Below, piece by piece: positions 22,556 to 29,897 of a stretch of 34,381 nucleotides of DNA; within the stretch, counting starts at the first letter, position 1, and each line of letters opens with the position of its first letter. The stretch spans positions 1 through 34,381 of the forward strand of contig CAMBFR010000036.1 of the NCBI GenBank assembly GCA_945865815.1. Direction: 5' to 3'. The DNA is from Candidatus Sulfopaludibacter sp. SbA3 (GTDB taxonomy: Bacteria > Acidobacteriota > Terriglobia > 20CM-2-55-15). The position numbers and the translations under genes are program-made. Under the pieces are notes generated by a model. The model was given only the letters and a program-made list of their open reading frames with translations. It had not been told where the DNA came from and ran no database searches.

Positions 22556-23982
22556 CGTTGACGCGCGATTGGAGAACGCTCCATCTCCTCGGCGGGCCGG
22601 CCGTTTTTCTTCTGCTTCTCCTGGCTCCGGTGGCGTCGACGCCATACGCCGTGCGCGGCAGCCTGGGCCTCCTCCTGTGGATGTCGTGGTGGTGGATATT
22701 CGAGCCGGTTAATCTGGCGGTCACCGGATTCCTGCCGCTGGTCGTGCTTGCTCTCTTCGATTTTCTTCCGGTCGGCAGAATCCTTCCTTCCTATTCCGAA
22801 GAATTGATCGTCCTGTTGCTGGGCGCCAACATCCTCTCGACAGTGTGGACACGCTGGGGTCTGGACCGCCGCATTGCCCTGGTGTCCCTGATCGGCGTAG
22901 GAACGAGCGCGCGGCGGCAGATCCTTGTGTGGTTTGCCATTGCAACCGCGCTAAGCGCGCTTCTACCCAATACGGTTGTCGCGGCGGCCCTGATACCAAT
23001 CGTCCTGGCGATGCTTCGGTTTATCGGCGTCCAGCAGATCAAGGAAAGCGCGTTCGGTTCGGCGCTGCTGATCGCGATCGCATGGGGAACCAGCGTGGGC
23101 GGATTCTGGACGCCTCTCGGTGGCGCGCCCAATCTGCTCACGATCCGGCTTGTGCAGCAGACGGTCATCCCGCACGAGTTCCTGTTTATGACGTGGGTGA
23201 CCCGGCTGCTCCCGTTGTCGGCCGTGATTGCCGCTCTTTCCTTCATCTTCGTGAGATTTGCGTTCAAGCCGGAACTGCAGCAGGTGGACGGAACGCGCGA
23301 GTATTTTTCAAGTGAACTCCGCTCTCTTGGAAACCTGACGACGCCGGAACGGTGGAGTCTGTTCTTCTTTGTGACTGCAACGCTGCTGGCCTTTACCCGG
23401 CAGTTCTATGCTTCGGTGTTACCGGGCTTCACCCCTGCCTATGCGTTCCTGACCTTCGCCGTGCTGTGTTTCGTGATCCGGCACGAAGGCGAGCCGCTGC
23501 TGAAATGGGACTATGCGCAAAAGCACATGGCATGGGGATTGTTCTACCTGTTCGCCGGAGGAACAGCATTGGGCGAGATCCTCAGCCAGACCGGCACTGC
23601 GAAGTACGTGGCCGACCTATTGATTCCATTTACAGGCGCCGGAGGATTCCGGGCCATTCTCGTATTTTCCTTCATGACAATGGTCATCACCCAGATCACC
23701 AGCAACACCGCGGCAATCGCGATCATGGTGCCCATCACGATCAGTACGTTTCAGGGCCTCGGCCTGAATCCAATCCCCTTCGTGTATATCGTCGCCGTTG
23801 CCGGAAATTGTGGATTCATGCTTCCCTCGTCCGCCGGAGGTCCCGCGATTGCCGCAGGCTATGGCGTGAATCTGAAAACGATGTTTGCCCGGGGCTTCTG
23901 GCTTGCAGCTTTGTTGTGGCTCGTTATTGTGGTCATGGGCTATCTGCTGACAACGTATTGGCCGGGATTCTCGATCGCTTGA
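22552..23982 (+). CDS. SLC13/DASS-family anion symporter
   Basis: This 476-residue integral membrane protein has about eleven hydrophobic segments. The DASS hallmarks appear as an internal pair: LLPNTVVAAALIPIV with WGTSVGGFWTPLGGAPN in the first half, and QITSNTAAIAIMVPI (the SNT motif) with NCGFMLPSSAGGPA in the second. These loops bind sodium and the carboxylate substrate. Family substrates are di- or tricarboxylates, sulfate or similar anions; which one is not evident. The start is GTG 22552 overlapping the thrC stop by four bases. A membrane dicarboxylate carrier would fit a cell that degrades aromatics to C4 acids, but that link is speculative. Confidence 0.87.
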   Translation: MTLTRDWRTLHLLGGPAVFLLLLLAPVASTPYAVRGSLGLLLWMSWWWIFEPVNLAVTGFLPLVVLALFDFLPVGRILPSYSEELIVLLLGANILSTVWTRWGLDRRIALVSLIGVGTSARRQILVWFAIATALSALLPNTVVAAALIPIVLAMLRFIGVQQIKESAFGSALLIAIAWGTSVGGFWTPLGGAPNLLTIRLVQQTVIPHEFLFMTWVTRLLPLSAVIAALSFIFVRFAFKPELQQVDGTREYFSSELRSLGNLTTPERWSLFFFVTATLLAFTRQFYASVLPGFTPAYAFLTFAVLCFVIRHEGEPLLKWDYAQKHMAWGLFYLFAGGTALGEILSQTGTAKYVADLLIPFTGAGGFRAILVFSFMTMVITQITSNTAAIAIMVPITISTFQGLGLNPIPFVYIVAVAGNCGFMLPSSAGGPAIAAGYGVNLKTMFARGFWLAALLWLVIVVMGYLLTTYWPGFSIA

Positions 23983-24053
23983 TTCGCCGTGACATCCGAG
24001 CCCGAGCGTCACGCCACCTTCGGCGTCCTTCTCCAACGCGGTCAGTAACGCTC

Positions 24054-24758
24054 TTAGCTCCGCAGCCAGGTCATCAGCGCCGCGGAAATTTCCCTGGGGC
24101 GTTCCATAGTGCACATGTGGCCGCAGTTTTCGATGACGACGAGGTTGCTGTTCGGAATCAGGGCCGCGATCTCTTCGTGTTGAGACAGCGTGCTCCAGGC
24201 ATCTTCCCGGCCACACAGAACCATCGCCGGACATTGGATGCGGGAAAGTACGGGAGCGCCGTCGGGCCGTTCGAGCAGGGCCTTGATCTGGGCGGCAAAA
24301 ATGGCGGGTGTCTTGCGGGCGATCATGCCCACGATGGACTCGATCAGCGGCGCGTCGGACAGCCGATCGGGGTGCACCATCCCTTGCACCCACTGGAGGC
24401 CCATCGCGCGCATTCCTTCCGTTCTCGCCTTTTCCAGCAGCGCGAAACGGCCGGCCCGCTCGAGTTTGGCGGCTTCGCCGGCAGGGAGCGGCTTGTATCC
24501 GGTATCGAGCAGCGCCAGTTTCGTCACACGCTCCGGAGCCCGGCGTATTACTTCAACGGCCACGCGGCCGCCCATCGAGTGGCCGGCCAACGCGAATCGC
24601 GCCGGGGCGCGATCGAGCAATGCCTCGGCCATTTTTTCAAGCGAGTCGAGCGAGCCATGATCCGGTATCTGGACTGTACCGGCTGCTCGAAAGGCCCCGG
24701 CCTGGTGCGCCCAGACTTCGGCGTCGCAAACCAGGCCGGGAACGAGCACTATTTCCAT
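24054..24758 (-). CDS. Alpha/beta hydrolase (PcaD-like), candidate lactonase of the ligJ operon
   Basis: This 234-residue alpha/beta hydrolase opens with IVLVPGLVCDAEVW (oxyanion region). The nucleophile elbow is AGHSMGG, the acid is in CGREDAWS, and the catalytic His is in NCGHMCTMERP. This is the plain fold of enol-lactonases such as PcaD and of small esterases. The start ATG 24758 overlaps the upstream MetE-like gene's last codons by ten bases. The longer frame to 24851 lies within that gene and is not family-like. Because it is the third gene after ligJ, and the only lactonase-type enzyme near a lig pathway that lacks LigI, a role in opening 2-pyrone-4,6-dicarboxylate is possible. This is inference only. 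Confidence 0.85.
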   Translation of the reverse strand: MEIVLVPGLVCDAEVWAHQAGAFRAAGTVQIPDHGSLDSLEKMAEALLDRAPARFALAGHSMGGRVAVEVIRRAPERVTKLALLDTGYKPLPAGEAAKLERAGRFALLEKARTEGMRAMGLQWVQGMVHPDRLSDAPLIESIVGMIARKTPAIFAAQIKALLERPDGAPVLSRIQCPAMVLCGREDAWSTLSQHEEIAALIPNSNLVVIENCGHMCTMERPREISAALMTWLRS

Positions 24759-25834
24759 ACTTCGCGGACGGTTTCGGCAACGCGGCGCAGCTTGGCGTCC
24801 TGTTCCTGCAGCGTGAGTAAATTTCCGGCCAGGGTCGAAGCGAAGCCGCACTGAGGACTGAGCGCCAGGCGCTCCAGCGGAATGTAGCTGGTCGCTTCCT
24901 TGATTCGCCCCACAAGAGACTCCTTGGTCTCAAGCGCCGATTTCTTCGTGGTGATCAATCCCAGCACGACCGTCCGGTCGTTCGGCACATGCTTCAAGGG
25001 GTCAAAGCCACCGGAGCGGGCGTCGTCGAACTCCAGCAGGAAACGCTGGAACCGCGTCCGGCTGAAAACCGCGGCAATCGGAGCGTAATCTCCACTCGCA
25101 TAGAACTTGCTTTGATTGTTGCCTCGGCAGATGTGGAGACCGAAAGTGATGCCGGGATGATTGCCGATCACGGCATTATCAAGTTCGATACATCGGTCGA
25201 GAAGGCGATCGGGGTCGTTTCCACGCTTTCGATAGCCCTCGCGGATCTCGGGATCGAGCAGGGCCGCGTACTGCGGAGCATCGACCTGAATGTAGGTACA
25301 ACCGAGTTTGACCAACTCTTCAACTTCTTCGCGAAGAATGTTCACGACGTCGCCCAGATACGCGTCGATCGTGGGGTAGGCGCCTTTTGATTTTTCAGCC
25401 TCATAGTACGCCGCGGTCTGCTGCGCGCTGAGAATCGTTACTTTCGCCGGGCGATCGGTGCGCGCGCGCACGTACGTAAACTCTTCGGCGCACATGTGGC
25501 GAATGCGCCGCAACTTGGAAACAACGACGGGACGGGTCTGCACCATCTCGTTTCCCTGCTCGTCGTGAAAAGGAAGCGCCCATCCGCCGGTCTTGTCGTA
25601 GCCTTCGACGGAATCCGGCAGATGTCCGAAGAACGCGTAACGCCGCATCTCTCCGTCGGTAACGACGTCTAGGCCGGCCTTCACATGAGCGTCAATGGCC
25701 TCGTTGACGGCCCGGTCTTCGATTTTCTTGAAATCCGCATGAGTGAGAGCGCCTGAGTCGTGGCGCTGGCGCGCTTCCTTTAAGTATTCCGGACGCAAAA
25801 GACTTCCAACAACATCGCTGCGAAAGTTAGACAT
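24749..25834 (-). CDS. MetE C-terminal-like (cobalamin-independent) methyltransferase
   Basis: This 361-residue protein is a single barrel of the UROD/MetE-like class, equal to the catalytic C-terminal half of cobalamin-independent methionine synthase. The zinc ligands are visible: HICRGN (His and Cys), Glu in LLEFDDARSG and Cys in LSPQCGF. Other matches are DVVTDGEMRR and YIQVDAPQYA. The N-terminal folate-binding duplicate domain of full MetE is absent, as in archaeal MetE-like proteins that use other methyl donors. AGGAG lies 10 bases before ATG 25834. It starts 17 bases after ligJ. Placement in an aromatic-degradation operon suggests that it handles methyl groups from methoxy-aromatics such as vanillate; this is inferred, not shown. 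Confidence 0.87.
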   Translation of the reverse strand: MSNFRSDVVGSLLRPEYLKEARQRHDSGALTHADFKKIEDRAVNEAIDAHVKAGLDVVTDGEMRRYAFFGHLPDSVEGYDKTGGWALPFHDEQGNEMVQTRPVVVSKLRRIRHMCAEEFTYVRARTDRPAKVTILSAQQTAAYYEAEKSKGAYPTIDAYLGDVVNILREEVEELVKLGCTYIQVDAPQYAALLDPEIREGYRKRGNDPDRLLDRCIELDNAVIGNHPGITFGLHICRGNNQSKFYASGDYAPIAAVFSRTRFQRFLLEFDDARSGGFDPLKHVPNDRTVVLGLITTKKSALETKESLVGRIKEATSYIPLERLALSPQCGFASTLAGNLLTLQEQDAKLRRVAETVREVWK

Positions 25835-25851
25835 AAAAAATGAACTCCTGA

Positions 25852-26871
25852 TTAGGTTGGGATTTTCTTATTCATCCTCGGATAGACCTTGCGTGCATTG
25901 CCTTCAAAGATCTTCTGCTTGTCGGCGGCGCTGATCGACTTGTTATTGTCGATGTACTGCTTCGTGTCGTCGTAAAACTGGCCGGACTCGGGATCGAGGC
26001 CGCGGACGGCGCCGACCATCTCCGATCCGAACAGGATGTTATCGGCGGGAATGATTTTGAGAAGCAGGTCGATTCCAGCCTGGTGGTATACGCACGTGTC
26101 GAAAAACACGTTGTTCCGGATCATATCGCTCAACAGCGGGCGTTTCATATCCTGCGCAAGGCCGCGATAGCGTCCCCAGTGGTAAGGCACCGCGCCGCCG
26201 CCGTGCGGAATGATGAATCGCAGCCCCGGAAAATCCTTGAAAAGGTCGGCCGTAATGAACTGCATGAATGCGGTCGTGTCGGCGTTGATGTAATACGCTC
26301 CGGTGGTATGGAACGCGGGCACGCACGAGCCGCTGACGTGGATCATTGCGGGAACATCCAGCTCGACCATCTTTTCGTAGAACGGATACCAGTACTTGTC
26401 CGTGAGCGGTGGCGCGGTCCAGTGCCCGCCTGAAGGATCCGGATTCAGATTGCACCCGATAAAACCATACTCATTGACGCAGCGCTCGAGTTCCGCGATC
26501 GAGTTCGACGGCGGCAGCCCCGGCGTCTGCGGGAGCTGGCACACACCGATGAAATTCCGCGGATAGAGCGTGCAAATGCGATGGATCAGGTCGTTGCAGT
26601 GCTGGGTCCAGTGCAGGCTGGTGGTGGCGTCGCCTACGTGATGCCCCATACCGGACGCGCGCGGGGAAAAGATCGTCAAGTCGGCTCCCCGCTCCCGCTG
26701 AAGCTTGAGCTGGGCGCCTTCGACGCTCTGGCGGAGTTCGTCATCGCTGATGCCGAGCGAGCCCTTTGACGCAACATTCGAGGGATTCTTCAACCCTGTG
26801 ATCTGGCTGTCACGGTAGTCCTGAAGTTGCTTCGGCGCTGTCGTGTAGTGTCCGTGGCAATCGATAATCAT
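25852..26871 (-). CDS. ligJ: 4-oxalomesaconate hydratase
   Basis: This 339-residue amidohydrolase-superfamily protein closely resembles LigJ of Sphingobium. The segments MIIDCHGHYTTAPK (HxH metal pair), RGADLTIFSPRASGM, GCNLNPDPSGGHW, PAMIHVSGSC, NADTTAFMQFITADLFKDFP, IPHGGGAVPYHWGRYRGLAQ and GNARKVYPR follow the LigJ pattern as I recall it. LigJ hydrates 4-oxalomesaconate to 4-carboxy-4-hydroxy-2-oxoadipate in the protocatechuate 4,5-cleavage and gallate routes. Length is normal. It is the first gene of the minus-strand unit with the MetE-like and hydrolase genes, and is divergent from ligC. No good Shine-Dalgarno is visible before ATG 26871. A decarboxylase of the ACMSD type is the alternative but fits less well. 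Confidence 0.9.
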   Translation of the reverse strand: MIIDCHGHYTTAPKQLQDYRDSQITGLKNPSNVASKGSLGISDDELRQSVEGAQLKLQRERGADLTIFSPRASGMGHHVGDATTSLHWTQHCNDLIHRICTLYPRNFIGVCQLPQTPGLPPSNSIAELERCVNEYGFIGCNLNPDPSGGHWTAPPLTDKYWYPFYEKMVELDVPAMIHVSGSCVPAFHTTGAYYINADTTAFMQFITADLFKDFPGLRFIIPHGGGAVPYHWGRYRGLAQDMKRPLLSDMIRNNVFFDTCVYHQAGIDLLLKIIPADNILFGSEMVGAVRGLDPESGQFYDDTKQYIDNNKSISAADKQKIFEGNARKVYPRMNKKIPT

Positions 26872-26972
26872 AGGCCGATGATGCTACCAAAAAACGGACA
26901 AAATGGGGCATGATCTGTGAGCGCAGTCTATAGATAGAAGCTGTGAATGAATCGCAGCCGCGAACTTTTCAA

Positions 26973-27136
26973 ATGTCGAATGTCCCATGTGCAATGTCCA
27001 ATGTATTTGTCAAACGACCCGCCAACCCAATCACCCAATCCTTGCACAATGAACCATTAGTCACTGCGTCAGTTAGTAATTGGGACTTTTGACAAGTACA
27101 TTGCACATCGCACATGGGACATCTGACATTCGACAT
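26973..27136. repeat. Long imperfect inverted repeat in the ligJ-ligC intergenic region
   Basis: The left arm begins ATGTCGAATGTCCCATGTGC at 26973. The right arm, read on the minus strand from 27136, begins ATGTCGAATGTCAGATGTCC, and both arms continue through TGCAATGT and TTGTCAAA. The right arm has two extra ATGT-containing units. The arms enclose a unique centre of about 60 bases. The element fills most of the 296-base divergent intergenic region, so it could affect both promoters. It looks like a dispersed palindromic element, but only one copy is in the window. Confidence 0.7.
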
Positions 27137-27167
27137 ATCTAATTCATAAAAATTGCTGGAGGTCGTA

Positions 27168-28112
27168 ATGAAGATCTGCATGGTGGGAAACGGCGCGTTC
27201 GCCAAGAAACATCTGGACGGCCTGGCTCGCATCAAAGGCGCTGAGGTGATCAGCATCGTGGGCCGCGTTCCCGAAACGACACAGGTAGTCGCAAAAAAAT
27301 ATGGCATTCCGCATAGCACGACCATGCTGGAAGAAGCACTGGCGCAGCCGGGACTTGACGCTGTCATTCTGACGTCGCCGACCCAGGTTCACGCCGCCCA
27401 GGCCATCCAGGTCATGCGGGCCGGAAAGCACGTGGAAATCGAAATCCCGATTTCGGACACGCTTGCGGATGCCGAACGCATCCACGCCGTGCAAATGGAG
27501 ACCGGATTGGTGGCAATGGGAGGTCACACGCGACGTTTCAATCCCAGCCACCAGTGGATTCACAAGAAGATCAAAGCCGGCGAACTGAAACTTCAACACC
27601 TGGTCGTCCAGACGTTTTTCTTCCGACGGACCAATATGAACGCCGCGGGCCAGCCCCGGAGCTGGACGGACCATCTGCTCTGGCACCATGCCTGCCATAC
27701 GGTGGATCTGTTCCAGTACCAGTCCGGTGAAACCGCTTCCCAGGCGCGCGCGCTTCAGGGACCGATGCACCCGGAGCTTGGCATTGCGATGGATATGAGC
27801 ATCGGGATGAGAGTGCCTTCGGGCGCGGTCTGTACGCTCGCGCTGTCGTTCAACAACAATGGTCCGCTTGGAACGTGGTTCCGTTACATCTGCGACAACG
27901 GCACCTACGTTGCGCGTTACGACGAACTCCTCGATGGTAATGACAAGCCGGTGGATGTCTCGAAGGTGGATGTCTCGATGGACGGAATCGAGTTACAGGA
28001 CCGGGAATTCATTTCGGCGATCCAGGAAAGGCGCGAGCCCAATTCCAGCGTCGCGCAGGTGTTGCCCGCAATGCGCACGCTCGATCGGCTGGAAAAGTCA
28101 CTGGGAACGTAG
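27168..28112 (+). CDS. ligC: 4-carboxy-2-hydroxymuconate-6-semialdehyde dehydrogenase
   Basis: This 314-residue Gfo/Idh/MocA-family oxidoreductase closely resembles LigC (315 residues in Sphingobium). The Rossmann start is MKICMVGNGAFAKKHLDGL. VILTSPTQVHAAQAI, GGHTRRFNPSHQWIH, FFFRRTNMNAAGQPRSWTD, LLWHHACHTVDLF, HPELGIAMDMS, RYICDNGTYVARYD and IELQDREFI match the LigC pattern and set it apart from generic sugar dehydrogenases. It oxidises CHMS, the ring-cleavage product of protocatechuate, with NAD(P)+ to 2-pyrone-4,6-dicarboxylate. ATG 27168 has TGGAGG five bases upstream, which overrules a start five codons earlier. It is divergent from ligJ. A 22-bp piece of its 3' end recurs at 31504-31525. 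Confidence 0.92.
   Translation: MKICMVGNGAFAKKHLDGLARIKGAEVISIVGRVPETTQVVAKKYGIPHSTTMLEEALAQPGLDAVILTSPTQVHAAQAIQVMRAGKHVEIEIPISDTLADAERIHAVQMETGLVAMGGHTRRFNPSHQWIHKKIKAGELKLQHLVVQTFFFRRTNMNAAGQPRSWTDHLLWHHACHTVDLFQYQSGETASQARALQGPMHPELGIAMDMSIGMRVPSGAVCTLALSFNNNGPLGTWFRYICDNGTYVARYDELLDGNDKPVDVSKVDVSMDGIELQDREFISAIQERREPNSSVAQVLPAMRTLDRLEKSLGT
28084..28105 (+). repeat. 22-bp direct repeat, unit 1 (inside the ligC 3' end)
   Basis: This 22-base stretch, coding for the RLEKSLG tail of LigC, recurs exactly at 31504-31525 in the same orientation. The flanking bases differ on both sides. It marks one border of the roughly 3.4-kb segment between the copies. Confidence 0.8.
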
Positions 28113-28232
28113 CGGAATTCGCAGCTTTAAAATCGCGTTATCGCCGAAAAGCGGACCAATTCCGCGGCCTCGCATCGAAGACTGAATAGCTTCGGGATGG
28201 TGATGCATTTGCGATATTCTGCGAGTGCGCTT

Positions 28233-28793
28233 ATGGCAATCGAAATCTCAAAGAGGCTTTTTACGGTTCACGATTATCACCGAATGGTCGGCGCAGGCAT
28301 CCTGTCTGAAGACGATCGCGTGGAACTCATTCGCGGAGAAGTTCTCGCGATGAGTCCTATCGGGCCTCGTCATAGCGCAGCGGTACTCCGCGCCACCCAG
28401 GCACTGGTGAGAATTGCCGGGGATCGGGCGATCGTCGGCGTGCAGGGTTCAGTTCGCCTGGATGAGTACGACGAACTACAGCCCGACATCTACTTGCTAC
28501 GGCCCAAGGACGATTTCTATGCCTCAGGGCATGCGGGCCCGGCGGACATTTTCCTGATTATCGAAATGGCGGACTCTTCGCTCGACTACGATCGGACGAT
28601 CAAACTGGGCCTCTACGCGGAAACTGGTGTGCCGGAGTATTGGGTGGCGGATATACAGAGTGAATGCCTGCTCGCCTATTCGGAGCTTCACGAAGGCGCC
28701 TATCGCGCGACTCGCGAATTTCGGCGTGGTAGTTCGATCGCGCCACAGTTTCTTCCCGAATGTCCAATCCCGGTCGACGCTCTCCTGCCCTAA
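28233..28793 (+). CDS. Uma2-family PD-(D/E)XK nuclease-like protein
   Basis: This 186-residue protein has the Uma2 pattern: KRLFTVHDYHRMVGAGILSE, DDRVELIRGEVLAMSPIG, RHSAAVLRATQAL, ELQPDIYLL and PADIFLIIEMADSSLDYDRTIK, then YAETGVPEYWVADI. The Asp and the Glu of these strands with the following Lys correspond to the restriction-endonuclease-like active site. Uma2 proteins occur in large numbers in cyanobacteria, acidobacteria and other environmental phyla. Their role is uncertain, and many are thought to be mobile. I start at ATG 28233 because family members begin a few residues before KRLFTV; ATG 28197 is possible. It lies inside the segment that separates ligC from ligK. Confidence 0.87.
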   Translation: MAIEISKRLFTVHDYHRMVGAGILSEDDRVELIRGEVLAMSPIGPRHSAAVLRATQALVRIAGDRAIVGVQGSVRLDEYDELQPDIYLLRPKDDFYASGHAGPADIFLIIEMADSSLDYDRTIKLGLYAETGVPEYWVADIQSECLLAYSELHEGAYRATREFRRGSSIAPQFLPECPIPVDALLP

Positions 28794-28813
28794 CGCGCTC
28801 CCGTCTTTGCGAT

Positions 28814-28848
28814 GAATTCACTTCTCCCACTTCCACGAGGCGCGACTG
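28814..28848 (-). pseudogene. Short remnant related to the exported unknown gene at 31518-32246
   Basis: GAATTC followed by TTCTCCCACTTCCAC and GCGCG (28814-28848) aligns with 31593-31628, part of the exported-protein gene, with one single-base indel. Translated on the minus strand the fragment gives SRLVEVGEVN, compared with PRFVEVGESEF in the intact gene. Only about 35 bases are recognisable. It fills part of the gap between Uma2 and the exchanger gene. Confidence 0.45.
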
Positions 28849-28894
28849 TCCACCAAGAGCGACCTCGACCATTCATCGATGGCGGAACGGCACA

Positions 28895-29890
28895 ATGACA
28901 ACGTGGATTCAGTTCGCTATGTGCACGGCGGTCATCCTATATGCAGGAGCCAAGCTTTCCCGTTACGGCGACATCATTGCTGAGAAAACGGGACTGGGCA
29001 GGACATGGATCGGAGTCGTGCTGCTGGCGTCGGTGACGTCGCTGCCCGAATTGATTACGGGAATCAGCTCTGTAGCACTGGTTGGCGCGCCGGATATTGC
29101 CGCTGGCGATATTCTGGGCAGTTGTATGTTCAATATTCTTATCATCGCGCTACTGGATCTGATTGGCGGGCCGTCTCCGCTTTCAGCCAGGGCTCACCAA
29201 GGGCACGTTCTCACGGCTGGCATGGGAATCTTCCTCCTGGGCCTCGTCACCATCAGCCTTCATCTGGGACCGCAGATGCCGTCTGTCGGCTGGGTCGGGA
29301 TTCACAGCGTCGCTTTGATCGTCCTGTATCTGGGTGCAATGAGGTTGGTACTCGCTTATGAGAAGCGCCGGGTTGCGGAATTTGTGGATCTGGTCGAACA
29401 CCCTGGATATGGCCGGATCTCAGCGAGCCGCGCTTACACGATGTACGCCCTGAACGCTGCGTTTATTGTCGCCGCCGCTACTTACCTTCCCTATCTCGGC
29501 GCAGAGATTGCGCGAAGCACCGGCCTGGGGCAGGGCTTTGTCGGAACTACACTGATTGCGGCGTCAACATCTCTGCCGGAAATTGTTGTTTCCCTGGCTG
29601 CCTTGAAGATGGGTGCAGTCGATATGGCATTTGGAAATTTGTTCGGCAGCAATCTGTTCGACATGGCGATCCTGGGCATTGATGATGTGTTTTACACTAA
29701 CGGCGTTCTGACAGCTCATGTCTCACCCAGTCACCAAATCGCCGCGGTTGCGGCTATGACAATGACCGCCGTTGCTGTGGTCGGTCTGACTTATCGAGCT
29801 AGTAGAAAAACGCTTCTGCTTGCATGGGACTCCTGGGCAATCGTGGCGGTATACGTTCTGGCAACGGTGGCACTCTATCTCGTACGATAA
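28895..29890 (+). CDS. Sodium/calcium exchanger family (CaCA) membrane protein
   Basis: This 331-residue protein has about ten transmembrane segments and the two inverted alpha-repeats of CaCA exchangers. These are LLASVTSLPELITGISS with GSCMFNILIIALLDLIGG in the first half, and IAASTSLPEIVVSLAAL with FGNLFGSNLFDMAILGIDD in the second. The acidic TSLPE residues and the G(S/N)xxFN/D segments coordinate ions. It is expected to export calcium in exchange for sodium or protons, as in YrbG-type bacterial proteins. I start at ATG 28895 (MTTWIQF), where the first membrane helix begins. The frame to 28760 adds a basic, non-membrane stretch that overlaps Uma2. It is convergent with nhaA, with a 7-base gap. 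Confidence 0.88.
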   Translation: MTTWIQFAMCTAVILYAGAKLSRYGDIIAEKTGLGRTWIGVVLLASVTSLPELITGISSVALVGAPDIAAGDILGSCMFNILIIALLDLIGGPSPLSARAHQGHVLTAGMGIFLLGLVTISLHLGPQMPSVGWVGIHSVALIVLYLGAMRLVLAYEKRRVAEFVDLVEHPGYGRISASRAYTMYALNAAFIVAAATYLPYLGAEIARSTGLGQGFVGTTLIAASTSLPEIVVSLAALKMGAVDMAFGNLFGSNLFDMAILGIDDVFYTNGVLTAHVSPSHQIAAVAAMTMTAVAVVGLTYRASRKTLLLAWDSWAIVAVYVLATVALYLVR

Positions 29891-29897
29891 AATCTCA

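Noticed and set aside
21341-22645. 434-residue minus-strand frame opposite threonine synthase
   Set aside because: Threonine synthase on the plus strand has all catalytic motifs; the antisense translation is featureless.
23352-24854. 500-residue plus-strand frame spanning the SLC13 gene end and the alpha/beta hydrolase
   Set aside because: It crosses two real genes on opposite strands and shows no membrane or catalytic pattern.
27168-28112. Generic sugar dehydrogenase of the Gfo/Idh/MocA family
   Set aside because: HTRRFNPSHQ, RRTNMNA, RSWTDHLLWHHA and RYICDNGT match LigC specifically, and ligJ and ligK lie nearby.
28112-28165. Inverted repeat GCGGAATT/AATTCCGC after ligC
   Set aside because: The 8-bp arms with a loop of about 38 bases and no T tract are too weak to call a terminator or operator.
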